A DNA stretch of 64,000 bases from Armatimonadota bacterium (GTDB lineage: Bacteria; Armatimonadota; JADLDR01), in NCBI GenBank assembly GCA_020846535.1, contig JADLDR010000218.1, forward strand, positions 1-64,000. The letters are read 5' to 3'. The translations under genes were made by a program, and so were the position numbers. This document shows positions 43,479 through 51,726 of the stretch, piece by piece. Below the pieces are notes generated by a model. The model saw only the letters and a list, made by a program, of their open reading frames with translations. It was not told where the DNA came from and did not search any database. Numbering within the stretch: position 1 is the first letter of the stretch; each line of letters opens with the position of its first letter.

Positions 43479-44730
43479 GCGCCTTCTCGAAAACGCGCAG
43501 GCGCTTCGCCGAGCGCAAAAGGAACTCTCTCGCCTGCCCGCCCAAGAGATCGTCCGTCAGATCTGCGCCTGGGCCGATACCTGGCGATCCCCTTCCTCTC
43601 CATGGCGGCAGGAGGCTGCCCGACAGAGCGTTTTTCCCTTCGAGATGGCGCAGCCGGGGCTGGAAAGGCTCCTGGACGGCCTGACCGAAAATGCTCTCCT
43701 GTCCCTCTTGGCAGAGGAAACCGGCGACCCGCTCGTTCTGGACGCATTCCAGCCCCGGCTTGCCGGCGGAGAACGGCGGGCGGCGGGCTATCCTCTGGTC
43801 GGTTGCATCCTGGCCGGAAACACGCCCCTTCTGGCATGGCCGCCCCTCATCGCCTGCCTCCTGGTGAAATCGGCCTGTCTGGTCAAGCCGCCCTCCGGGG
43901 AATTGACCTGGCCTGCTCTTTTCATCCATTCCCTGCGCCGGTCCTCCCCGGCCCTCGGCAGTTGCCTGGCTGCCCTGAACTGGCCCGGAGGCGATGACAC
44001 CATCGAATCCGTCTTCGCCCGCGCCGCAGACGCCTTGATGGTCTTCGGCGGCGATGAGACCATCGCCGCCTGGCGGAAACGGTGGCCGCCCCACAAGCCT
44101 TTGCTGCCCTACGGCCACCGGGCCAGTTTCGCCGTTTTATCGCGGGAAGCCCTCACGCCGGAGGCTGCCGCAAAGCTGGCCTGGGATGTCGCCTGCTATG
44201 ACCAGCAGGGGTGTCTTTCGCCGCAAGCGGCCTATACCGAGGACGGCGGAGAGACCGCGCCGGAGACATTCGCCGGATGGGTGGCCGAAGCCCTAGGCTG
44301 CCTCGCCCGCCGCTTCCCCTGCCAGCGCGATTTCGCCGGCTCTGCCGCCGTCCAGCGTGACCGCAGCCTGGCTACCTTTTCGGAGGGAACCCGACTCTGG
44401 CATGACGGCAGTCCGGATTGGACGGTCTGCCTGGCTCCGCCCGGCCCGTTCCCCTTCTCCTGCGGCTGCCGGTTCCTCTACATCGTTCCCTTCCGGGAGA
44501 TGGATGAGATCGCCCCTGTTCTGCGGGATGCCGCCCCTGCCCTGGAAGCTGCCGGGCTGGCCGCTCCCCCGCACCGCCGAGAAGCCTTTTCGGACATGCT
44601 GGCAGCCTGCGGAGTCAGCCGCATCTGCCCGGTGGGCCGGATGCAAACCCCGCCCCTCGCCTGGCATCACAACGGCCAGCCACTCCTCGGCAGGCTCATC
44701 CGGTGGATCGATAGAGAGGAGGAAGCATGA
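43471..44730 (+). CDS. LuxC-like acyl reductase
   Basis: A 419-residue LuxC-type reductase in the aldehyde dehydrogenase superfamily. YDQQGCLSPQAAYTE contains the catalytic Cys. It follows a Rossmann-like NAD(P) region with LVGCILAGNTPLLAWPPLI and LVKPPSGELTW. It would reduce the acyl group delivered by LuxE to an aldehyde. The protein is shorter than typical bacterial LuxC (about 480 residues). It overlaps LuxE by eight bases and shares ATGA with the aminotransferase, so the three are translationally coupled. Confidence 0.88.
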   Translation: MTERLLENAQALRRAQKELSRLPAQEIVRQICAWADTWRSPSSPWRQEAARQSVFPFEMAQPGLERLLDGLTENALLSLLAEETGDPLVLDAFQPRLAGGERRAAGYPLVGCILAGNTPLLAWPPLIACLLVKSACLVKPPSGELTWPALFIHSLRRSSPALGSCLAALNWPGGDDTIESVFARAADALMVFGGDETIAAWRKRWPPHKPLLPYGHRASFAVLSREALTPEAAAKLAWDVACYDQQGCLSPQAAYTEDGGETAPETFAGWVAEALGCLARRFPCQRDFAGSAAVQRDRSLATFSEGTRLWHDGSPDWTVCLAPPGPFPFSCGCRFLYIVPFREMDEIAPVLRDAAPALEAAGLAAPPHRREAFSDMLAACGVSRICPVGRMQTPPLAWHHNGQPLLGRLIRWIDREEEA

Positions 44731-46013
44731 CGCGCCCCTGCATTCTCACGGAGATTCCCGGGCCGAAGTCTCGCAGCCTTGCCCGCAGGCTCCGCCGGGC
44801 GGAAAGCCCCAATATTACTTTCGTATCCCAGGAGTTCCCCATCTTCTGGGAATCCGCCTCCGGCATGTTCGTCACCGATGCGGACGGAAATACGTTTCTG
44901 GACATGACCGCTGCCTTCGGGGTGTCTGCGGCAGGCCACTCCAACCCGCGCGTGGTGGAAGCCGTCTGCAAACAGGCCGCCCGGCTGATGCACGGTATGG
45001 GCGACATCCATCCTCCCACCGTCAAAGTCGAACTGGCGGAAAAGCTGGCCGCCCTGTCTCCGGGGAACCTCTCCCATGTCATTTTCGGCTCCTCGGGGGC
45101 GGAGGCGGTCGAAGCGGCTCTCAAAACGGCCATGCTCTATACCGGCAGGCCCGGCGTGCTGGCCTTCGAGGGCGGATACCACGGCCTCACTTACGGGGCG
45201 CTCCAGACAACGCACCGGGAGGACTTCAAAGCACCCTTCTGCCCGCAGCTGGGCCGGTTCACAGTCCATGCCCCTTATGAAGCTAGCTTCCACGACCTTT
45301 CTTTGATCGAGCAGGCGATAGCGCAAGCCGATCCGCCCATCGGGGCCGTCCTGGTCGAGCCGATCCAGGGGAGAGGCGGCATCCTGGTTCCTCCGGAGGG
45401 CTGGTTCACCGCCCTGAAAGATCTCTGCGCCTGCCGCAATATCCTGCTGATCGCCGACGAAATCTTCACCGGATTCGGGCGGACGGGCCGATGGTTCGCC
45501 AGCGAAACGCCTCCAGACATCATATGCCTGGGGAAAGCCATGACCGGCGGGTTCCCCATCTCCGCCTGTATCGCCCCAGAAGAGATCATGTCCGCCTGGG
45601 GAGAATCGCAAGGGGAAGCCGTGCATACCAGCACCTTCATCGGGAATCCCCTGGGCTGCGCCGCCGCCCTTGCCGCCCTGTCGGAAATCGAAGATCGGAA
45701 CCTGGTCGCCCGTTCCGAACAGGCCGGGTGCTATTTCAAAGCCAGGCTGGAGGCCCTGCAATTGAGCCACCCCGCTATCCGCGAAGTGCGCGGGCGCGGC
45801 CTGATGCTGGGGATGGAACTCCGCCCGGAAAAAGAAGGCGGATGCCGGGCCAGCCGCCTCATGATCGAAGCCCTCCGCCGCGGACTGATCGTCCTCCCCG
45901 CAGGTCCGAACGATCAAGTATTGGAACTCGTGCCGCCCCTGATTATCTCCGGCGAAGAAATCGATTTTGCGGTGGAATCGCTGGGGGATTGCTTGCAGGC
46001 GGTGGGGTTGTGA
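44727..46013 (+). CDS. Class III (omega-type) aminotransferase
   Basis: A 428-residue PLP enzyme. GSSGAEAVEAALKTAMLYTG and EGGYHGLTYGAL are the cofactor-phosphate and ring regions, LLIADEIFTGFGRTGRWFAS contains the PLP-nitrogen Asp, and CLGKAMTGGFPISA the Schiff-base Lys. Class III enzymes of the GABA/ornithine group transaminate primary amine or aldehyde groups. Overlapping with the LuxC-like gene by ATGA, it should use the aldehyde made upstream and yield a primary amine. The specificity is not determined. Confidence 0.9.
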   Translation: MTRPCILTEIPGPKSRSLARRLRRAESPNITFVSQEFPIFWESASGMFVTDADGNTFLDMTAAFGVSAAGHSNPRVVEAVCKQAARLMHGMGDIHPPTVKVELAEKLAALSPGNLSHVIFGSSGAEAVEAALKTAMLYTGRPGVLAFEGGYHGLTYGALQTTHREDFKAPFCPQLGRFTVHAPYEASFHDLSLIEQAIAQADPPIGAVLVEPIQGRGGILVPPEGWFTALKDLCACRNILLIADEIFTGFGRTGRWFASETPPDIICLGKAMTGGFPISACIAPEEIMSAWGESQGEAVHTSTFIGNPLGCAAALAALSEIEDRNLVARSEQAGCYFKARLEALQLSHPAIREVRGRGLMLGMELRPEKEGGCRASRLMIEALRRGLIVLPAGPNDQVLELVPPLIISGEEIDFAVESLGDCLQAVGL

Positions 46014-46104
46014 GGGGCTAGGGGATGGTGAAGGTTGGGAAGGTGGCTGGGGGGCAGGAAACCATCCCCATTCGCCCCAATAAGGGGCACAGTCTCTCCT
46101 GATG

Positions 46105-46139
46105 AAAATAAAAAAAGGGACGCATGGGCATGCGTCCCT
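46105..46139 (-). terminator. Rho-independent terminator for tRNA-Glu
   Basis: GGGACGCATG (46117-46126) pairs with CATGCGTCCC (46129-46138). On the minus strand the stem is followed by a run of T, placed 14 bases past the tRNA CCA end. Confidence 0.85.
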
Positions 46140-46152
46140 GTAGAGTGCGGAA

Positions 46153-46227
46153 TGGTAGCGCTACGGGGAATCGAACCCCGGTTTGATGGCTGAGAACCAC
46201 CCGTCCTGACCTCTAGACGATAGCGCC
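46153..46227 (-). tRNA. tRNA-Glu (anticodon CTC)
   Basis: GGCGCTA starts at 46227. The anticodon loop TTCTCAG gives CTC, the T-arm holds GTTCGATTC, and CCA is encoded at 46155-46153. The first acceptor pair is a G-U wobble. A consensus promoter and a terminator flank it. Confidence 0.95.
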
Positions 46228-46261
46228 GTGTCGAAACCTTTGCTATGTCGGCAACGGCATC

Positions 46262-46290
46262 ATTATACTCGAAAACGGGCCGATTGTCAA
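46262..46290 (-). promoter_or_regulatory. Consensus promoter for tRNA-Glu
   Basis: TTGACA (46290-46285, minus strand) and TATAAT (46267-46262) are spaced by 17 bases. Confidence 0.88.
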
Positions 46291-46411
46291 GCGATTCGTG
46301 CATTTTTTGCAAAAATCGGGGGTCGTTCGGGCAGAAAACGCATGAGGTGAACCATAAGGAAAGGCTGCCTGTCTAATCGGTGGTGGTGAGGGATACCGAA
46401 AAACCTCCGTG

Positions 46412-46440
46412 TTGACGGCCTCCCCGAATTCACCTATAAT
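46412..46440 (+). promoter_or_regulatory. Consensus promoter for the PBP1A gene
   Basis: TTGACG (46412-46417) and TATAAT (46435-46440) have 17-base spacing. Its position rules out the upstream GTG codon at 46409 and favours ATG 46499 as the start. Confidence 0.85.
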
Positions 46441-46498
46441 TAAAGAGGATGAGGAGACCAAAGAGCCCGGGGCGAAGCGCCCTTTCGACGAGAAATCT

Positions 46499-48667
46499 AT
46501 GGGTATAGGAAGATCGCAAAACGGAAGAGTATACAGCGACAGGGCCAGGGGAGCCGGGCGCATTGCCAGGCGTCGGCTGCGCTGGTGGCAAATATTGCTC
46601 CGCGTCGGCTGGCTGTTCGCCTTCTTCGGTGCGGCGATTCTGGTCGGTGTGATCGGCGGAACCTACTACAGCCTCTCCAGGATGCTGCCGGCCAATATCG
46701 ATATCAACAGCGTCCAGAAAGAAACCGAGGAAAAAACGAAAATCTATTCCGCCGACGGCGTGCTGCTGGCGGAGGTTTTCGAGGAAAACCGCGAGTTCAT
46801 CCCCATCGAGCAGATCCCCCGGCAGCTTCAAAACGCCGTCGTCGCCATCGAAGACAAATATTTCTACAAACACTCCGGCATCAATCTCCGCAGCATCGGA
46901 CGCGCCCTCTACGAAAATCTCCGCGAAAACCGGATATCCCAGGGCGGCAGCACCATCACCCAGCAGTTGGCCCGCAACATCTGGCTTTCTCCCAGAAAGA
47001 CGTTTTCGCGCAAAATCCAGGAAGCCATGCTCGCGGTGCAGGTCGAGCGCAATTACACCAAAGAGCAAATCCTGGAGCTTTATCTGAACGAAGTCTACCT
47101 CGGCAGCGGGGCCTATGGGGTCAAGACGGCGGCGGAAGTCTATTTCGGCAAGGATGTCAAGAAGCTGACCCTGGCCGAGTTCGCCCTGCTCGCCGGCCTG
47201 CCCCAGCGCCCTTCCAGTTATTCCCCCTATGAGGATAAGGAACTGGCCCGCAAGCGGCGCAATACCGTCCTCCGGGCGATGGCCCACCAGGGCTATATCA
47301 CCGCAGAGGAGGCGCAAAAGGCTCAGGAAGAGCCGATCCGCCTGGCCGGGAAGAAGCCTATTGGCTCCACGCGCTATAAAGCTCCCTATTTCGTCACCTA
47401 CGTGCTGAAGCAGATGATCGATAAATACGGGGCCGATCTGGTGTACAAAGGCGGCCTCCGCATCTACACAACCCTCAACTACCGAATGCAGCAGATCGCG
47501 GAATCGGCGGTGCAGTCCGGCGTGGCCTCCAGCCGCTCTATGAAGGTCGGGCAGGGGGCGCTCCTGTGCATGGAGCCGCAGACCGGCAAGATCCGGGCGA
47601 TGGTGGGCGGAACGGATTTCCGGAAAAGCCAGTTCAACCGCACCACACAGGCCCGAAGGCAGCCGGGATCTTCCTTCAAGCCCATCGTCTATACGGCGGC
47701 TCTGGATAAAGGGCACAGCCCGGACGAGCGCATCAACGACTCCCCGGTCTCCTATCCGAGCGGTAGCAAGGTATGGCGACCCAAGAATTACGACCACCGC
47801 TACCACGGTCATGTGACCATGAGAACCGCAGTGGCCCAATCCATCAATATCCCGGCCATCCGGATGATGGAGGAAGTAGGCATCCAGGAAGTTATCAATT
47901 ACGCCCAGGTGCTGGGCATCCGCCAGGAGTTGGAGCCGAACCTGTCGCTGGCTATCGGAACGGCCAGCGTGACCATGATGGAGATGGTGACCGTATACGG
48001 CGTCTTCGCCAATCCGGGAAACCGCGTGGAGCCGATGGCGGTCGCCAAAATCACCGACCGCAAGGGAAACCTGATCGAAGAATTCACCCTACAGGTGCGC
48101 CAGGTCATCAGCGAGGAAACGGCCCGGCAGATGGATTCCCTGCTGCGCGGGGTGGTGGAGCGCGGGACAGGGCGGATGGTGCGCGATGTCCCCCGGGCCA
48201 GGGCCAAGACGGGAACCACCCAGGACCACCGGGACGCCTGGTTCATCGGCTACACGCCCGAGCTGGTCACCGCCGTCTGGGTCGGGAATGACGATTATTC
48301 CCCCATGGGCCGGGTCTGGGGCGGCAATGTCTGCGCCCCCATCTGGGAAGCCTTCATGAAACCGACCCTTGCGATGATCCTCCAGCCCGGCGGTAAAACC
48401 GTGACCGTCGAGAACGGAGAGGCCCGCATCGAGGAGGGAAGGCGAAGCCGGCGGCGGCGCTACCCGCGGCCTGAAGATATCTACCGTCGCCTGGAAACCG
48501 AGGAACCCGTCCCAGCCCCCGACACCGAGCCGGAAGTGATCGATACCGCTCCCACAAACGAGGCGGTGGACGTGGCCCCTGCCGACCCGGAACCGGCCCA
48601 GCCCGAACCGGCTCAGCCTCCCGCAGAGGCGAAGCCGGAACCGGCCTCGAATTCTGATGCGCTATAG
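46499..48667 (+). CDS. mrcA: Class A penicillin-binding protein (PBP1A)
   Basis: A 722-residue bifunctional peptidoglycan synthase. It has one N-terminal membrane helix (VGWLFAFFGAAILVGVIGGT), then a GT51 transglycosylase domain with EDKYFYKHSGINLRSIGRAL and GGSTITQQLARNIWL. The transpeptidase domain has the Ser nucleophile in PGSSFKPIV, the second motif SIN in AQSINIPAIRM, and AKTGTTQDHRDAWF. The C-terminal tail is long and rich in Pro, Glu and Ala. The start chosen, ATG 46499, lies downstream of a consensus promoter and has only a weak ribosome site. PBP2 follows. Confidence 0.95.
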   Translation: MGIGRSQNGRVYSDRARGAGRIARRRLRWWQILLRVGWLFAFFGAAILVGVIGGTYYSLSRMLPANIDINSVQKETEEKTKIYSADGVLLAEVFEENREFIPIEQIPRQLQNAVVAIEDKYFYKHSGINLRSIGRALYENLRENRISQGGSTITQQLARNIWLSPRKTFSRKIQEAMLAVQVERNYTKEQILELYLNEVYLGSGAYGVKTAAEVYFGKDVKKLTLAEFALLAGLPQRPSSYSPYEDKELARKRRNTVLRAMAHQGYITAEEAQKAQEEPIRLAGKKPIGSTRYKAPYFVTYVLKQMIDKYGADLVYKGGLRIYTTLNYRMQQIAESAVQSGVASSRSMKVGQGALLCMEPQTGKIRAMVGGTDFRKSQFNRTTQARRQPGSSFKPIVYTAALDKGHSPDERINDSPVSYPSGSKVWRPKNYDHRYHGHVTMRTAVAQSINIPAIRMMEEVGIQEVINYAQVLGIRQELEPNLSLAIGTASVTMMEMVTVYGVFANPGNRVEPMAVAKITDRKGNLIEEFTLQVRQVISEETARQMDSLLRGVVERGTGRMVRDVPRARAKTGTTQDHRDAWFIGYTPELVTAVWVGNDDYSPMGRVWGGNVCAPIWEAFMKPTLAMILQPGGKTVTVENGEARIEEGRRSRRRRYPRPEDIYRRLETEEPVPAPDTEPEVIDTAPTNEAVDVAPADPEPAQPEPAQPPAEAKPEPASNSDAL

Positions 48668-48790
48668 GACGGGGAGGTCACCCCATAATCCCCGTCTATC
48701 GCGAATTTCAGCCTTTTGTGCGATCAAATCCGAAAGCCTGCTTCCGTTCCCCGTTCTGCTGCGATGTTGGTGTTTGTGGGAGGTTGCCCG

Positions 48791-50578
48791 GTGACTCTGC
48801 CTTATGAGCCGACGGAAAACCATCATCGGCTCCGCATTCTGACAGCGGTTATCTATGCGGTCTTTGTCGCCTTGACAGGGCGGCTCTGGTATCTGCAAAT
48901 CAGCCGGGGAGAAGAATTCGCCCAGAAAGCCCTCGGCAACATCATCCGAGAGCTTCCGATCCGCGCCCCGCGGGGGATCATCACCGACCGGAAGGGAAAG
49001 ACCCTGGCAAGCTCAAGGCCCACCTTCACGGTGACCGCCGTTCCGGGGGAGATGACCGACCCGGAAGACACCTTTCTCCGCCTTTCGCGCATCCTGAATC
49101 GTCCGGCGGAGGAATTGCAGGAGATCGTACAGACCAAAAAAGCGAGCAACTATGACGCCGTAGTTTTGCAGCGGGATCTGGACGACGACACCTATCTCTA
49201 CCTGATCTGGAAGCAGATGCTGATGCCCGGCATCGAATGCCGGGAGGATCCGGTGCGCTGGTATCCGGACGGCAAATTGACCGCCCACCTGCTGGGTTAT
49301 CCGGGAGAACTCAACCAGGAAGAGCTGGATCGGTATAAAGAACAGGGCTACCGGCCCGGAGACTTTATCGGCAAGTCCGGCATCGAAAAGACCTATGAAT
49401 CCTATCTGCGCGGTCAGGATGGGGCGCGCAGGCTGGAGGTGAACGCCAGAGGACAGATCCAACAGATTCTGGGGGAGCGAGAGCCGGTTCCGGGGCATAC
49501 GCTAGCCCTCACCCTCGATAAAGAGATGCAAAAGGCCGCGGACCAGGCCCTGGGCAGCCAGGTCGGGTCGGCGGTGGCGCTCGATGTCAATACCGGCGAG
49601 GTGCTAGCGATGGTGAGCAAGCCCTCTTACGATCCGAACATCTTTGCGCGGGGCATTACCTCGGAAGAGTGGCAGTCCCTGATCAATCTGCCGACCCGCC
49701 CCTTGCAGAACCGGGCCATGAGCAACGCCTATCCCCCGGGTTCCACGTTCAAGACGATCACGGCGCTGGCCGGGCTGGAATCGGGGAGCCCTGTCGTGCA
49801 TTACGCCGTTCACTGCCCGGGATCCTACCGGATCGGAAGGCGCACCTTCCGCTGCTGGCGGAGGCACGACACGGTCGATCTGAACGAGGCCATCGCGCAG
49901 TCGTGCGACGTTTTTTTCTATCAGTTAGGCCTCGATATCGGGCCAGACAAAATCGCCGAGTATGCCCGGCTTTTCGGGCTGGGCAGCCCGACCGGCATCG
50001 ATCTTCCTGGAGAGCGGCGGGGTACGATTCCCGATCCCCGCTGGAAAGAAGAGGTGCGGGGCGAAAAATGGTACGGGGGCAATACGGCCAACATGTCCAT
50101 CGGGCAGGGCGATGTGCAGTGTACTCCTCTCCAGATGGTCCGTGTGACCGCCACCATCGCCAACGGAGGAACCCTTTACCGCCCCTATGTCATCCGCAAA
50201 ATCCTGGCCCCGGACGGCCAGACGGTGAAAAGCTTCGAGCCGGTTGTGGAGCGAAAAATCGCCGTTTCCGAGGCCAGCCTGAACGCTGTCCGACACGGTA
50301 TGCGCCAGGCGGTGGTGGGCCGCCGCGGGACGGCCAAACGCATTCTCTTCACCGACCTGACAACCGCAGGCAAAACGGGGTCGGCGGAGGACCCGCCCCG
50401 GAAAGCGCATGCCTGGTTCATCTGCTACGCCCCCTACGAGAACCCGAAAATCGCCATCTGCGCGATGGTGGAGCAGGGCGGGCACGGGGGAACCACCGCG
50501 GCCCCCATCGCCCGCGCCATGCTGGAGCGGTATTTCCATATTCAGGGCGCTCCGGTGGCGGGCGGCCAGACCGATTGA
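48791..50578 (+). CDS. mrdA: Penicillin-binding protein 2 (class B transpeptidase)
   Basis: A 595-residue elongation transpeptidase. A membrane helix near the N-terminus (ILTAVIYAVFVALTGRLWYL) is followed by the dimerisation domain (RAPRGIITDRKGKTLASSRP). The catalytic Ser is in YPPGSTFKTITAL, the second motif is SCD in AQSCDVFFYQLG, and the third is AGKTGSAEDP. The start is GTG 48791 after GGGAGG. It follows PBP1A by about 120 bases. PBP2 normally works with RodA in side-wall growth; rodA is not in the window. Confidence 0.95.
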   Translation: MTLPYEPTENHHRLRILTAVIYAVFVALTGRLWYLQISRGEEFAQKALGNIIRELPIRAPRGIITDRKGKTLASSRPTFTVTAVPGEMTDPEDTFLRLSRILNRPAEELQEIVQTKKASNYDAVVLQRDLDDDTYLYLIWKQMLMPGIECREDPVRWYPDGKLTAHLLGYPGELNQEELDRYKEQGYRPGDFIGKSGIEKTYESYLRGQDGARRLEVNARGQIQQILGEREPVPGHTLALTLDKEMQKAADQALGSQVGSAVALDVNTGEVLAMVSKPSYDPNIFARGITSEEWQSLINLPTRPLQNRAMSNAYPPGSTFKTITALAGLESGSPVVHYAVHCPGSYRIGRRTFRCWRRHDTVDLNEAIAQSCDVFFYQLGLDIGPDKIAEYARLFGLGSPTGIDLPGERRGTIPDPRWKEEVRGEKWYGGNTANMSIGQGDVQCTPLQMVRVTATIANGGTLYRPYVIRKILAPDGQTVKSFEPVVERKIAVSEASLNAVRHGMRQAVVGRRGTAKRILFTDLTTAGKTGSAEDPPRKAHAWFICYAPYENPKIAICAMVEQGGHGGTTAAPIARAMLERYFHIQGAPVAGGQTD

Positions 50579-50709
50579 AAAAGGCCCGGGCGAAAGTCCT
50601 TTATTTTATTTGGGAAAGTCAGACAAGAAGGAATTTTCATAGGGTCGTCGAATTAAAGAACAACAACTAGGCAACGGGGCGCAGCCCCGCCTTGGGAGGC
50701 GATTGTATC

Positions 50710-51699
50710 ATGTGTCAAAAGGTATCGGGTCGTATTTTCGTCCTGGCTGTCGTGGGAGCAAGCCTGCTGTTATCGGCCTCTTCGCTCGGGTTTGCTGCCG
50801 CCAAGAATACAGCCGAGCGCTCGCTGGCAGGCATTCGAGTCGGGCGTAAATATACGACAATTCTCCAGAAATACGGTAACCCCACCCGTATCGAAGTCGG
50901 AGCCGGTGGCGGCGGAACCACCACGACGCTTCCGGGCGGGGCCGGCGGCGGGATGATGGGGGGCAGGCCCGGCGGCATGATGGGCGGCGGTGGCCCTGGT
51001 ATGATGGGCGGCGGTGGCCCTGGTATGATGGGTGCGGGCGGCAGGCCCGGCGGCATGATGGGCGGGGCAGGTGGCCCCGGCATGATGGGCGGGGCAGGTG
51101 GCCCTGGCATGATGGGCGGCGGTGGCCCTGGCATGATGGGCGGCAGGCCCAGCGGCATGATGGGCGGGGCAGGTGGCCCTGGCATGATGGGCGGGGCAGG
51201 TGGCCCTGGCATGATGGGCGGCGGTGGCCCCGGCATGATGGGCGGGGCAGGTGGCCCTGGCATGATGGGCGGAGCCGGCGGCCCCGGCATGATGGGCCGT
51301 GGCCCGATGACCGGCGGGCCGGGCAGCCTTCCGGCGGTCACCGGCGGCGCTTCGACGACTCCGGGCGGAATCGGCCCGATCACGGTTACCGAAGGGCCTT
51401 CCCAGGTGGTGCGCTGGATTTACGAACTCAAAAATGTCGTGCTGGAATTCACCATCGATTCGGATGGAACGATCCTCCAGGTTACCGCCATCGGGGAAAG
51501 GTGGCCGACGGCCCGTACCTCCAAAGGAGTGACCCTGGGCACCAGCTACAAGGACGCCCTCCGGCGGCACGGTTTTCCGAAAGCGCATTCGTCCCTGGGC
51601 GTGAATATCATCCGCGCCGATTACAGCAGCAGCCAGCGCATGGCCCTGACCTTTCAGGACAAGAAGGTCGTCTCCATCACGGTCGCGCTGGTTCAGTAA
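50710..51699 (+). CDS. Exported protein with Gly/Met-rich repeat array
   Basis: A 329-residue protein. A signal peptide (IFVLAVVGASLLLSASSLGF) leads to an N-terminal module (GIRVGRKYTTILQKYGNPTR). A central array of about 20 Gly/Met repeats (GGPGMMGG type, roughly residues 80-200) comes next, then a C-terminal module with GVTLGTSYKDALRRHGFPKA. The two outer modules look alike (R-V-G or T-L-G, then a helix, then YGNP or HGFP), suggesting duplicate copies of one small domain separated by the array. The function is unknown. ATG 50710 follows GGGAGG. Confidence 0.8.
   Translation: MCQKVSGRIFVLAVVGASLLLSASSLGFAAAKNTAERSLAGIRVGRKYTTILQKYGNPTRIEVGAGGGGTTTTLPGGAGGGMMGGRPGGMMGGGGPGMMGGGGPGMMGAGGRPGGMMGGAGGPGMMGGAGGPGMMGGGGPGMMGGRPSGMMGGAGGPGMMGGAGGPGMMGGGGPGMMGGAGGPGMMGGAGGPGMMGRGPMTGGPGSLPAVTGGASTTPGGIGPITVTEGPSQVVRWIYELKNVVLEFTIDSDGTILQVTAIGERWPTARTSKGVTLGTSYKDALRRHGFPKAHSSLGVNIIRADYSSSQRMALTFQDKKVVSITVALVQ
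50940..51305 (+). repeat. In-frame minisatellite coding for GGPGMMGG units
   Basis: Near-identical copies of units such as GGTGGCCCTGGCATGATGGG, separated by GCAGGCCCGGC variants, repeat in register with the reading frame. The copy number may vary between strains. Confidence 0.9.
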
Positions 51700-51726
51700 A
51701 AGTTTTCCGGCAGAGGGCAGTATGGA

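Noticed and set aside
42408-44730. Bioluminescence operon
   Set aside because: LuxE- and LuxC-like genes are present but luxA, luxB and luxD are absent, and the third gene is an aminotransferase.
50940-51305. CRISPR array
   Set aside because: The repeats are adjacent, in frame and inside a coding gene, with no unique spacers. No cas genes are in the window.
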